Below, in pieces: positions 46,690 through 59,140 of a stretch of 64,000 bases of DNA (position 1 is its first letter; each line of letters starts with the position of its first letter). The notes below the pieces were generated by a model, which saw only the letters and a list, made by a program, of their open reading frames with translations, was not told the origin of the DNA and did not search any database. The DNA lies in NCBI GenBank assembly GCA_014843695.1, contig CM026394.1, positions 40,470,368 to 40,534,367 of the forward strand, in the 5' to 3' direction. Position numbers and translations under genes: made by a program. Origin of the DNA: Archivesica marissinica. Taxonomy: Eukaryota > Mollusca > Bivalvia > Venerida > Vesicomyidae.

Positions 46690-49600
46690 TTGTGTTGCAC
46701 GTGACGCGTTTCATGTGTCAAGTGTTACATGTGACGCGTTTCATGTGTCAAGTGTTACATGTGACGCGTTTCATATGTCATGTGACACGTTTCATATGTC
46801 AAGTGTTACATGTGAGGCGTTTCATATGTCAAGTGTTACATGTGACGCGTTTCATATGTCAAGTGTTACATGTGACGTGTTTCATATGTCAAGTGTTATG
46901 TGTGACGTGTTTCATATGTCAAGTGTTACATATGATGCGTTTCATATGTCAAGTGTTACATGTGATGCGTCTCATATGTCAAGTGTTACATGTAACGCAT
47001 TTCATATGTCAAGTGTTACATGTGACGCGTTTCATATGTCAAGTGTTACATTTGACGCATTTCATATGTCAAGTGTTACATGTCAAGTGTTATGTGTGAC
47101 GCGTTTCATATGTCAAGTGTTACATGTCAAGTGTTACGTGTGACGCGTTTCATATGTCAAGTGTTACATGTCAAGTGTTATGTGTGACGCGTTTCATATG
47201 TCAAGTGTTACATGCGACACGTTTCATATGTCAAGTGTTACATGCAACACGTTTCATATGTCAAGTGTTACATGCGACACGTTTCATGTGTAAAGTGTTA
47301 CATGCGACACGTTTCATATGTCAAGTGTTACATGTGACGCGTTTCATATGTCAAGTGTTACATGTGACGCGTTTCATATGTCAAGTGTTACGTGTGACGC
47401 GTTTCATATGTCAAGTGTTACATGTGACGCGTTTCATATGTCAAGTGTTATGTGTGACGCGTTTCATATGTCAAGTGTTACATGTGACGCGTTTCATATG
47501 TCAAGTGTTACATGTGACGCGTTTCATATGTCAAGTGTTACATGTGACGCGTTTCATATGTCAAGTGTTACATGTGATGCGTTTCATATGTCAAGTGTTA
47601 CATGTGACGCGTTTCATATGTCAAGTGTTACGTGTTCATATGTCAAGTGTTACATGTGACTTTCATATGTCAAGTGTTATGTGTGACGCGTTTCATATGT
47701 CAAGTGTTACGTGTGACGCGTTTCATATGTCAAGTGTTACATGTGACACGTTTCATATGTCAAGTGTTACGTGTGACGCGTTTCATATGTCAAGTGTTAC
47801 ATGTGACGCGTTTCATATGTCAAGTGTTACGTGTGACGCGTTTCATATGTCAAGTGTTACGTATGACGCGTTTCATATGTCAAGTGTTACGTGTGACGCG
47901 TTTCATATGTCAAGTGTTACATGTGACGCGTTTCATATGTCAAGTGTTACATATGACGCGTTTCATATGTCAAGTGTTACATGTGACGTGTTTCATATGT
48001 CAAGTGTTACATGTGATGCGTTTCACATGTCAAGTATTACATGTGACGCATTTCATATGTCAAGTGTTACATGTGACGCGTTTCATATGTCAAGTGTTGT
48101 GTGACGCGTTTCATATGTCAAGTGTTACGTGTTTCATATGTCAAGTGTTATATGTGACGCATTTGATATGTCAAGTGTTACATGTAACGCGTTTCATATG
48201 TCAAGTGTTACATGCGACACGTTCATATGTCAAGTGTTACATGTGACGCATTTCATATGTCAAGTGTTACATGTGACATGTTTCATATGTCAAGTGTTAC
48301 ATGTGACGCATTTCATATGTCAAGTGTTACATGTGACGCGTTTCATATGTCAAGTGTTACATTTGACGCATTTCATATGTCAAGTGTTACATGTCAAGTG
48401 TTATGTGTGACGCGTTTCATATGTCAAGTGTTACATGTCAAGTGTTACGTGTGACGCGTTTCATATGTCAAGTGTTACATGTCAAGTGTTATGTGTGACG
48501 CGTTTCATATGTCAAGTGTTACATGCGACACGTTTCATATGTCAAGTGTTACATGCAACACGTTTCATATGTCAAGTGTTACATGCGACACGTTTCATGT
48601 GTAAAGTGTTACATGCGACACGTTTCATATGTCAAGTGTTACATGCGACACGTTTCATATGTCAAGTGTTACATGTGACGCGTTTCATATGTCAAGTGTT
48701 ACATGTGACGCATTTCATATGTCAAGTTTTACGTGTGACGCGTTTCATATGTCAAGTGTTGTGTGACGCGTTTCATATGTCAAGTGTTATGTGTGACGCG
48801 TTTCATGTGTCAAGTGTTACATGTGACGTGTTTCATATGTCAAGTGTTACATGTGACGCATTTCATATGTCAAGTGTTACATGTCAAGTGTTACATGTGA
48901 CGCATTTCATATGTCAAGTGTTACATGTCAAGTGTTACGTGTGACGCGTTTCATATGTCAAGTGTTACATGTGACGCGTTTCATATGTCAAGTGTTACAT
49001 GTGACGCGTTTCATATGTCAAGTGTTACATGTGACGCGTTTCATATGTCAAGTGTTACATGTGACGCGTTTCATATGTCAAGTGTTACATGTGACGCATT
49101 TCATATGTCAAGTGTTACGTGTTTCATATGTCAAGTGTTACATGTGACACATTTCATATGTCAAGTGTTATGTGTGACGCGTTTCATATGTCAAGTGTTA
49201 CGTGTGACGCGTTTCATATGTCAAGTGTTACATGTGACATGTTTCATATGTCAAGTGTTACGTGTGACGCGTTTCATATGTCAAGTGTTACATGTGACGC
49301 GTTTCATATGTCAAGTGTTACGTGTGACACGTTTCATATGTCAAGTGTTACGTATGACGCGTTTCATATGTCAAGTGTTACGTGTGACGCGTTTCATATG
49401 TCAAGTGTTACATGTGACGCGTTTCATATGTCAAGTGTTACATATGACGCGTTTCATATGTCAAGTGTTACATGTGACGTGTTTCATATGTCAAGTGTTA
49501 CATGTGATGCGTTTCACATGTCAAGTGTTACATGTAACGCGTTTCATATGTCAAGTGTTACATGTGACGTGTTTCATATGTCAAGTGTTGTGTGACGCGT

Positions 49601-52557
49601 TTCATATGTCAAGTGTTACGTGTTTCATATGTCAAGTGTTATATGTGACGCATTTGATATGTCAAGTGTTACATGTAACGCGTTTCATATGTCAAGTGTT
49701 ACATGCGACACGTTCATATGTCAAGTGTTACATGTGACGCATTTCATATGTCAAGTGTTACATGTGACATGTTTCATATGTCAAGTGTTACATGTGACGC
49801 ATTTCATATGTCAAGTGTTACATGTGACGCGTTTCATATGTCAAGTGTTACATGCGACGTGTTTCATATGTCAAGTGTTACATGTGACGCATTTCATATG
49901 TCAAGTGTTACATGTGACGCGTTTCATATGTCAAGTGTTACATGTGACGCATTTCATATGTCAAGTGTTACATGTGACGCGTTTCATATGTCAAGTGTTA
50001 CATGTGACACGTTTCATATGTCAAGTGTTACTTGTTTCATATGTCAAGTGTTACATGTGACACATTTCATATGTCAAGTGTTACATGTGACGCGTTTCAT
50101 ATGTCAAGTGTTACGTGCGACGCGTTTCATGTGTCAAGTGTTACATGTGACGCGTTTCATATGTCAAGTGTTACATGTGACGCGTTTCATATGTCAAGTG
50201 TTACATGTGACGCGTTTCATATGTCAAGTGTTACATGTAATGCGTTACATATGTCAAGTGTTACATGTGACGCGTTTCATATGTCAAGTGTTATGTGTGA
50301 CGCGTTTCATATGTCAAGTGTTACGTGTTTCATATGTCAAGTGTTACATGTGACACATTTCATATGTCAAGTGTTACATGCGACACGTTTCATATGTCAA
50401 GTGTTACATGTGACGTGTTTCATATGTCAAGTGTTACATGTGACGCGTTTCATATGTCAAGTGTTATGTGTGACGCGTTTCATATGTCAAGTTTTACGTG
50501 TGACGCGTTTCATATGTCAAGTGTTATGTGCGACGCGTTTCATATGTCAAGTGTTACATGTGACGCATTTCATGTCAAGTGTTATGTGTGACGCGTTTCA
50601 TATGTCAAGTTTTACGTGTGACGCGTTTCATATGTCAAGTGTTATGTGCGACGCGTTTCATATGTCAAGTGTTACATGTGACGCGTTTCATGTCAAGTTT
50701 TACGTGTGACGCGTTTCATATGTCAAGTGTTATGTGTGACACGTTTCATATGTCAAGTGTTACATGTGACGCGTTTCATATGTCAAGTGTTACGTGTGAC
50801 GCGTTTCATGTGTCAAGTGTTACATGTGACGCGTTTCATATGTCAAGTGTTACATGTGACGCGTTTCATATGTCAAGTGTTACATGTAATGCGTTACATA
50901 TGTCAAGTGTTACGTGTTTCATATGTCAAGTGTTACATGTGACACATTTCATATGTCAAGTGTTACATGTAATGCGTTTCATATGTCAAGTGTTACATGT
51001 GACGCGTATCATATGTCAAGTGTTACATGCAATGCGTTTCATATGTCAAGTGTTACGCGTTTCATATGTCAAGTGTTATATGTGACGCATTTGATATGTC
51101 AAGTGTTACATGTAACACGTTTCATATGTCAAGTATTACATGTGACGCATTTCATATGTCAAGTGTTACATGTGACGCGTTTCATATGTCAAGTATTACA
51201 TGTGACGCGTTTCATATGTCAAGTGTTACATGAGACGCGTTTCATATGTCAAGTATTACATGTGACGCATTTCATATGTCAAGTGTTACATGTGACGCGT
51301 TTCATATGTCAAGTGTTACACGTGACGCGTTTCATATGTCAAGTGTTACATGTGACGCGTTTCATATGTCAAGTGTTACATGTAACGCTTTTCATATGTC
51401 AAGTGTTACATGTGACGCGTTTCATATGTCAAGTGTTACATGTAACGCGTTTCATATGTCAAGTGTTACATGTAACGCGTTTCATATGTGAAGTGTTACA
51501 TGTAATGCGTTTCATATGTCAAGTGTTATGTGTGACGTGTTTCATATGTCAAGTGTTATGTGTGACGTGTTTCATATGTCAAGTGTTACATATGATGCGT
51601 TTCATATGTCAAGTGTTACATGTGATGCGTCTCATATGTCAAGTGTTACATGTAACGCGTTTCATATGTCAAGTGTTACATGTGACGCGTTTCATATGTC
51701 AAGTGTTACATTTGACGCATTTCATATGTCAAGTGTTACATGTCAAGTGTTATGTGTGACGCGTTTCATATGTCAAGTGTTACATGTCAAGTGTTACGTG
51801 TGACGCGTTTCATATGTCAAGTGTTACATGTCAAGTGTTATGTGTGACGCGTTTCATATGTCAAGTGTTACATGCGACACCTTTCATATGTCAAGTGTTA
51901 CATGCAACACGTTTCATATGTCAAGTGTTACATGCGACACGTTTCATGTGTAAAGTGTTACATGCGACACGTTTCATATGTCAAGTGTTACATGCGACAC
52001 GTTTCATATGTCAAGTGTTACATGTGACGCGTTTCATATGTCAAGTGTTACATGTGACGCATTTCATATGTCAAGTTTTACGTGTGACGCGTTTCATATG
52101 TCAAGTGTTATGTGTGACGCGTTTCATATGTCAAGTGTTATGTGTGACGCGTTTCATGTGTCAAGTGTTACATGTGACGTGTTTCATATGTCAAGTGTTA
52201 CATGTGACGCATTTCATATGTCAAGTGTTACATGTCAAGTGTTACATGTGACGCATTTCATATGTCAAGTGTTACATGTCAAGTGTTACGTGCGACGCGT
52301 TTCATATGTCAAGTGTTACATGTCAAGTGTTACATGTCAAGTGTTACGCGTTTCATATGTCAAGTGTTACACGTGACGCGTGTCATATGTCAAGTGTTAC
52401 ATGTGACGCGTTTCATATGTCAAGTGTTACATGCGACACGTTTCATATGTCAAGTGTTATGTGTGACGCGTTTCACATGTCAAGTGTTACATGTGACGCG
52501 TTTCATATGTCAAGTGTTACATGTAATGCGTTTCATATGTCAAGTGTTACATGTAAG
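46690..52557. repeat. 5.9-kb satellite array, 30-bp unit
   Basis: About 195 units, each CATATGTCAAGTGTTACATG followed by TGACGCGTTT. Recurrent variants are ACGTG, ATGTG and TGCGACACG. A 14-bp partial unit (GTCAAGTGTTACAT doubled) recurs. A block near 47124 repeats at 48435 (1311 bp on) and 51784 (3349 bp on), and another near 48129 repeats at 49620 (1491 bp on), showing higher-order duplication. The unit is a multiple of three and lacks stops in two plus frames, so long decapeptide-repeat frames exist but are not gene-like. Confidence 0.97.
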
Positions 52558-53010
52558 GTGACAGTTGCATTAGGCTACCGGTACACACAACGGAACGCTA
52601 TTGAACCGTTGTTCACCTCTGTCAGTGAAAATAGGTTAAATCTATTTAAATATTTTAAATATGGATGTAAATGGAAAAATACGTCGAGCATAGGAATACG
52701 CCGAGCATAGGTTCCACCATTCTATAGTCTATACTTAAATTGAGTCAAATCCTCGATCATTTCAAATGCTGTATTCATTTGACCGACATGTTCAGGCTCG
52801 TGTGAAAAATATTGAATAGCCTGTTCACAATCGAGCACTTCCATCTCAATTCTTTAAAAATGTAATCATTAAAAAATTGAAAAATAAGTTTCATGATTTT
52901 TCAAAAAGTGTACATGTACATTGCAGTTTTATTGCGTATTCTGAAAGCAGTGGTCATTTTCTGGAAATGGATTTGTGACAAAATGTGAAGTATTTTATGG
53001 GAGTTGTGGT
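52558..53010. other. No recognised feature
   Basis: AT-rich unique sequence after the satellite. Confidence 0.5.
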
Positions 53011-53291
53011 TTGTGTGTTTTTTACGTTTATCGTCGCTACCGGATGCCCATATGAGCGACGCCTCCTGAAGAGATAGTCATTTTAGGTTTTGGAGGATAG
53101 TGCAATGATACAGACAGAGACCCATTCCAGAGTCTCCTCTGGTTCTTTTACGTGCACGGTGTAAAGCACCGACACGAGACCTCAGTTTAAAGTCCCATCT
53201 GAAAGACTTAAAAATTAGGTCAGACGGGGGATCGAACCTGCGATCCCTGGATTACCAGTCCAGCGTGATACCACTGGACTACAGATCCGTC
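53011..53291 (-). mobile_element. SINE family A, full length
   Basis: A full family A copy from tail GTTTATCGTCGCTACCGG to head end ACTGGACTACAGATCCGTCT. The anticodon arm TGGATTACCAGTCCAG is intact on the minus strand (loop CTGGTAA). Confidence 0.92.
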
Positions 53292-53531
53292 TGTGAACTC
53301 GTAAATTGCTTAAATAATCAATGTACCTGGGAATAAGCCAACCAGCGTACAAAGCCGAGACTTCTCCCAAGGACGGATTTTTTTCGTTTTGTTTACTATA
53401 ACAGCTAGCACTTACCTTACAACTCTGATGTTGTCGTCTGCGTTGGAAGATTGTATACGCTGCAAGGTAACATTCCAAAATATAGTCGTGCTCAGTAGGC
53501 ATTGCTCAACATGGATGATTCTTGCAACCCA

Positions 53532-53730
53532 CAGAGTCCACTACACTGTAGAATCCACTACACTGTTACACAGAGTCCACTACACTGTTACACAGAGTCC
53601 ACTACACTGTTACAGAATCCACTACACTGTTACATAGTCCACTACACTGTAGAATCCACTACACTGTTACAGTCAACTACACTGTTACAGAGTCCACTAC
53701 ACTGTTACAGAGTCCACTACACTGTTACAG
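53532..53730. repeat. Minisatellite, 20-bp unit GAGTCCACTACACTGTTACA
   Basis: About ten units, some with GTAGAATC or TTACAGAATC in place of GTTACAGAGTC, giving periods of 17-20 bp. Confidence 0.93.
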
Positions 53731-53809
53731 GTATACCGAATATTCGCGCTATGAATATTTTTGGTGATTTTAAATAAAATTTAATGTAATCTTATCAGAA
53801 TATACAAGT

Positions 53810-54497
53810 CCTTATTTTCGTTTCGTTTCGTTCTCGGCAAATTGTAAAGTTCACTTTTTTTTGTTCATAAATCACAAATTCAAGTTTTAAAATAATGTTC
53901 GAAAAAACAAAACAACGCTGCTCCACGCGGGCCCCACTGCTCAGTAAATATAAACACTCACTCAACAAGCAGGTCGCCCACCCGTTCAATGTTTATCAGG
54001 CGTTCATTAAATCCAAGTTAAACATAGTGACTGCTAAGTTGCAGCGATTTCATGTGAGTGAGGCCCGGGATGCGCGCCCACATGTAGCTGCTACGATTAC
54101 GCTAAATCTTTTAGGCAATGTACCCTGCATGTGCGGGTTATTTTACGATTGAGTATATATATTCCTTATTTTCGTTTCGTTCTCGGCAAATTGTAAAGTT
54201 CACTTTTTTTGTTCATAAATCACAAATTCACATTTTAAAATAATGTTCGGGAAAAAAAATAAACAACGCACGGGCCCCACTGCCCAGTAAATATGAACAC
54301 TCACTCAACAAGCAGGTCGCCCACCCGTTCAATGTTTATCAGGCGTTCATTAAATCCAAGTTAAACATAGTGACTGCTAGATGGCAGCGATTTCATGTGA
54401 GTGAGGCCCGGGATGCGCGCCCATATGTAGTTGCTACGATTACTCTAAATCTTTTAGGCAATGTACCCTACATATGCGGGTTATTTTACGATTGAGT
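53810..54497. repeat. Tandem duplication of an approximately 340-bp segment
   Basis: Copy 1 (53810-54155) and copy 2 (54163-54497) share CCTTATTTTCGTTTCG, CTCACTCAACAAGCAGGTCG, TTCAATGTTTATCAGGCG and GTGAGGCCCGGGATGCGCGC in order, with few differences. Copy 1 has an 85-codon frame (53895-54152), which copy 2 breaks by a deletion and frameshift. I recognise no protein family. Confidence 0.92.
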
Positions 54498-55296
54498 GTG
54501 TCTCAAAATAGAAAGGGACCTGCTAGTCATAATCGGAACGTAGACAACGAAACACATGTATTCATTTTATATGAAAACCGAGGCCCTCAGGAAACATTGT
54601 TTGTTTGTGGAATTTAAAGTCCCGCCAATAGCTTAGGTAAAATGACGACACACAGCTATTAGTGGTGGACAGAAGACCCCTGGGTGCCCCTCCGAGCAGT
54701 ATTTCCGATACTAACGGACACCCGGATATAACCACCGACCTTCCACAAGCCAGCTGGATAGCTTCTTCACGTACAATAAATTGAATATATTATATCGTTG
54801 CTTGTTAAATATTTAAAAACAAAGAGTACATTATAGCAAATAGCATTCGTTCATTGTATTGCTCGATTCGTTTTACATATACATGTGAATACAAAACATG
54901 ACAAATTAAAATAACGGCAAACGGGTCAGGCCACAGGTTCTAGTTACGGCACTTCCCAAAGTTCAAATGTATGTCACATATAGGGGTAATGCGACGACAT
55001 GCACTTCGATAGTGCTGATATATATTGACATGCATCAGGCCCGTACCCACACTGAGGCATCGGGGCAGCTTCCTCGGTTAAAATTTCCAAAGCAAAAAAA
55101 AAATGCCAAAAAATATCCCTTTGCTGTATAAAATGTTATGCTAGAGAGCTGAAAGGTCATTATGCATAAGTATGCGTCTAAACTCATTATAAATCGCTTC
55201 TATGCCCCAACAATTTTAAGGGGAAACATGACCCCGGACCCACTATATTTCCTCGGTTGAAATTTGCCTCTGGCTACGGTACTGTGCATGGTACAT
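54498..55296. other. Mostly unrecognised sequence
   Basis: A GC-richer stretch at about 54640-54770 (GACCCCTGGGTGCCCCTCCG, ACGGACACCCGGATATAACC) looks like part of a dispersed repeat, but there is no second copy here. The rest is AT-rich and unremarkable. Confidence 0.4.
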
Positions 55297-55622
55297 AGAA
55301 GTCGTGATAGTGCAATGGTAGCGAGTTCGAAACACGTGCAAAAGGCCCGGGAGTTCGCGCCCATCTGTAGCCGATACGAGTATGCAAATAGGCAAGGCAT
55401 TTAAATTCCACAGTGCCTCTTCTCTCTCCCTGCTGGTGATGGATTCCATCAGGAATGAGGTCTCGAAAGCAAATAATGTTAAGGTTACGAGTGTGCCATT
55501 AGGCAAGGCATTTAAATGCCACATTGCCTCTTCTCTCTTCCTGGTGAATGAGGTCTCATGGACGATTAATCTAACGTTGTGAAAACTTGTTTCGCAATCG
55601 AGCTAAAAATAAATTTGTATAA
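55297..55622 (+). mobile_element. SINE family C with duplicated body
   Basis: Head GAAGTCGTGATAGTGCAATG is followed by a body (GGCAAGGCATTTAAATTCC, CTCTTCTCTCTCCC, GGAATGAGGTCTCG), then a second body (GTGTGCCATTAGGCAAGGCA onward) and one 3' end TTGTTTCGCAATCGAGCT. This is an internal duplication, or a second copy recombined without its head. Confidence 0.85.
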
Positions 55623-56512
55623 ACATGGTACATTATTAATAATGCACGTACGTTCATACTCATGAACTTAACTGTATATTTCGTTTTAATAGTTTCTTAA
55701 AATTAACGTTATTAAAATGCATATTTTTTAGAATTTTAAATATTTCACATTAAAATCATATAGTTTAAAAACCGTGTGTAGAATTTTCAATATATCATTG
55801 TACCTTTAGCATGTCGTAGGGGCCTCATATAGCAATGCGGTCTCAACTGTCACATGTCACAAATACGCACGAGGAAAGCGTGTGTAATATGTGAGTGACA
55901 GTCTCCAAACAGAATCCTCAACCAATGAAAACAGATCAAGCTAGCCAATGTAATATATGACATAACGTGTTTATTTCATTGACGATACATGTATACTAAA
56001 ATCGTGATTTCAACAATAAACTTCACGGTTGTGCAACCAGGCGCGTAGCCAGATTGAGATGTCAATTACGCCGACTGTGGTGAGAATCACCGTTTTGGGA
56101 GGTGCATCACCTGCCTCCAGGGGGTAGGATTGTTCACCGGAAAATGTTGATTCATAAATCGCAATTGGTACAACGTGAGTGAGTTTCAGCTGGTATAAAT
56201 GAGTGATCAAATGTCACTTTCAGGGGCGGTGTTGTATAACAATTTCTGGGCGAGTTTATTTTGAATTGCACGTGTGGAGGTGCAATACATTATTCATGAA
56301 TATTTAAAATGAATACAATCATTTCACTTCTCCAGACAACACATTTGGCATATATACGCTGAGCTCATTTAATGCTGAAAAGGGAAGTAAAGAGCAGCAC
56401 AAAAGGCCGACATAGGTTTCGAACACAAGCCACCCTCCCCCCTGGATTCGTCAGTAACATGAAAGTATGCACATACAAACTATAGTTAGTTGTTTCGCGG
56501 ATACATGATAAC
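55623..56512. other. No recognised feature
   Basis: AT-rich sequence. The phrase CAGGCGCGTAGCCAG at 56038 resembles the ends of dispersed repeats, but no structure could be confirmed. Confidence 0.45.
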
Positions 56513-57648
56513 TTGAACGGACATATTAGGTCATGTCCTAAGCTTGAACAGACATATTAGGTCATGTCCTAAGCTTGAACAGACATATTAGGTCATGTCC
56601 TAAGCTTGAACGGACATATTAGGTCATGTCCTAAACTTGAACGGACATATTAGGTCATGTCCTAAGCTTGAACGGACATATTAGGTCATGTCCTAAGCTT
56701 GAACGGACATATTAGGTCATGTCCTAAGCTTGAACGGGCATATTAGGTCATGTCCTAAGCTTGAACGGACATATCAGGTCATGTCCTAAGCTTGAACGGA
56801 CATATCAGGTCATGTCCTAAGCTTGAACGGACATATCAGGTCATGTCCTAAGCTTGAACGGACATATCAGGTCATGTCCTAAGCTTGAACGGACATATCA
56901 GGTCATGTCCTAAGCTTGAACGGACATATCAGGTCATGTCCTAAGCTTGAACGGACATATCAGGTCATGTCCTAAGCTTGAACGGACATATTAGGTCATG
57001 TCCTAAGCTTGAACGGACATATTAGGTCATGTCCGAAGCTTGAACGGACATATTAGGTCATGTCCTAAGCTTGAACGGACATATTAGGTCATGTCCTAAG
57101 CTTGAACGGACATATTAGGTCATGTCCTAAGCTTGAACGGACAACAGACGGATCTGTTGTCCAGTGGTAACACGCTGGACTGGTAATCCATGGATCGCAG
57201 GTTCGATCCCCCGTCTGACCATAATAAAATTAACAGTCTTTCAGATGGGACGTTAAACCGAGGTCTCGTGTCGGAGCTTTACATCGTGCACGTAAAAGAA
57301 CCAGAGGAGATTCTGGAATGGGTCTCTGTCTGTACCATGCACTATCCTCCAAATATCTAAAATGGCTAATCTCTTCGGGAGGCGTCGCTCATAAGGGCAA
57401 CCGTTAGCGACGATAAATAAACGTAAAACACATTGAACGGACATATTAGGTCATGTCCTCAGCTTGAATGACATATTAGGTCATGTCCTAAGTTTGAACG
57501 GACATATTAGGTCATGTCATAAGCTTGAACAGACATATTAGGTCATGTTCTAAGCTTGAACAGACATATTAGGTCATGTCATAAGCTTGAACGCACATAT
57601 TAGGTCATGTCCTAAGCTTGAACGGACATATTAGGTCATGTCCTAATA
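56513..57648. repeat. Minisatellite, 31-bp unit, split by a SINE
   Basis: Units read GAACGGACATATTAGGTCAT followed by GTCCTAAGCTT. GGACAT and ATGTCC within a unit form a 6-bp inverted repeat. A run of about seven units near 56769-56985 has ATCAGG instead of ATTAGG. The array is interrupted at 57144-57432 by SINE A; units right of it are more mutated. Confidence 0.95.
57144..57432 (+). mobile_element. SINE family A, full length, inserted in the 31-bp array
   Basis: Head CAGACGGATCTGTTGTCCAG, complete B box GGTTCGATCCCCC, body and tail to GATAAATAAACGTAAAACAC. The array word TTGAACGGACA is duplicated on both sides (57133-57143, 57433-57443). Confidence 0.94.
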
Positions 57649-57827
57649 GAGAGGATCCAAGCAATACCGTACCAATCAACAGATTAGAACCGAGTCACTT
57701 TTATCATTATAGAATATAATTATGCTTTGAAGTTGCAGCATTATATAAGATTATATTCCATTTCTGTGTTTCCTTATTTCGCAAAATAAGGGATGTTAGC
57801 TTGCAGATGGTAGTTGGTTATTGCTCA

Positions 57828-57995
57828 GAAGTTTATTCGCGAATACTCATCTAGAAGTTTATACAGAAGTTTATTCAGAAGTGTATTCGCGAATTTGCGA
57901 AAACACATCTAGAAGTGTATTCAGAATTCGCGAATAAACTTCTGAATAAATGTCTAGATGTGTAGTCGCGAATAAACTTCTGAATAAATTTCTGG
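57828..57995. repeat. Palindromic region with AGAAGTTTATTCGCGAAT motifs
   Basis: Plus-strand AGAAGTTTATTCGCGAAT (57828) faces ATTCGCGAATAAACTTCT (about 57926-57944), with further direct and inverted copies of ATCTAGAAGT and TTCAGAAGT between and after. The region could form a long imperfect hairpin. Confidence 0.8.
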
Positions 57996-58020
57996 ATAAA
58001 GCTGTGTATTCACTCTCTGT

Positions 58021-59140
58021 CAGCAGTACAACTGTACACGGCTCTCTACCAGCAGTATACGGCTCTCTACCAGAAGTACACGGCTCTCTGCCAGCAATAC
58101 ACGGCTGTATGTCAAATGTACAGCAGTATACGGCTCTCAGCCAGCAATACACGGCTGTATGTCAGGTGTACAGCAGTATACGGCTCTCTGCCAGCAAAAC
58201 ACGGCTGTCTGTCAGGTGTACAGCAGTATACGGCTCTCAGCCAGTAGTACACGGCTCTCTGCCAGCAGTACACGGCTGTCTGTCAGGTGTACAGCAGTAT
58301 ACGGCTCTCTGCCAGCAGTACACGGCTGTCTGTCAGGTGTACAGCAGTATACGGCTCTCAGCCAGCAATACACGGCTGTCTGTCAGGTGTACAGCAGTAC
58401 ACGGCTCTCTGCCAGCAGTACACGGCTGTCTGTCAGGTGTACAGCAGTATACGGCTCTCAGCCAGCAGTACACGGCTCTCTGCCAGCAGTACACGGCTCT
58501 CAGCCAGCAGTACACGGCTCTCAGCCAGCAGTACACGGCTCTCAGCCAGCAGTACACGGCTCTCAGCCAGCAGTACACGGCTCTCAGCCAGCAGTACACG
58601 GCTCTCTGCCAGCAGTACACGGCTGTCTGTCAGGTGTACAGCAGTATACGGCTCTCAGCCAGCAATACACGGCTGTCTGTCAGGTGTACAGCAGTATACG
58701 GCTCTCTGCCAGCAGTACACGGCTGTCTGTCAGGTGTACAGCAGTATACGGCTCTCTGCCAGCAGTACACGGCTGTCTGTCAGGTGTACAGCAGTATACG
58801 GCTCTCAGCCAGCAGTACACGGCTGTCTGTCATGTGTACAGCAGTATACGGCTCTCAGCCAGCAGTACACGGCTCTCTGTCAGGTGTACAGCAGTATACG
58901 GCTCTCAGCCACCAGTACACGGCTCTCTGTCAGGTGTACAGCAGTACACGGCTCTCTGTCAGGTGTACAGCAGTATACGGCTCTCTGACAGCAATACACG
59001 GCTGTCTGTCAGGTGTACAGCAGTACACGGCTCTCTGCCAGCAGTACACGGCTGTCTGTCAGGTGTACAGCAGTACACGGCTCTCTGCCAGAAGGATACG
59101 GCTCTCTGCCAGCAGTACACGGCTCTCTGCCGGCAGTACA
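58021..59140. repeat. Minisatellite with 21-bp and 29-bp units
   Basis: Short units CGGCTCTCAGCCAGCAGTAC alternate with longer ones (CGGCTGTCTGTCAGGTGTAC followed by AGCAGTATA). Pairs make a 50-bp higher-order unit in places; elsewhere the 21-bp unit runs alone (58450-58620). Long frames in all plus phases reflect a unit free of stops. Confidence 0.94.

Noticed and set aside
46676..52710. Open frames encoding decapeptide repeats in the 30-bp satellite
   Set aside because: Two overlapping plus frames are open at once over the same units, and partial units switch the frame freely. No flanking exon or unique domain.
53895..54152. 85-codon plus-strand gene
   Set aside because: The adjacent copy of the same segment breaks the frame, there is no recognisable family, and it lies inside a duplicated repeat. 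Kept only as part of the repeat description.
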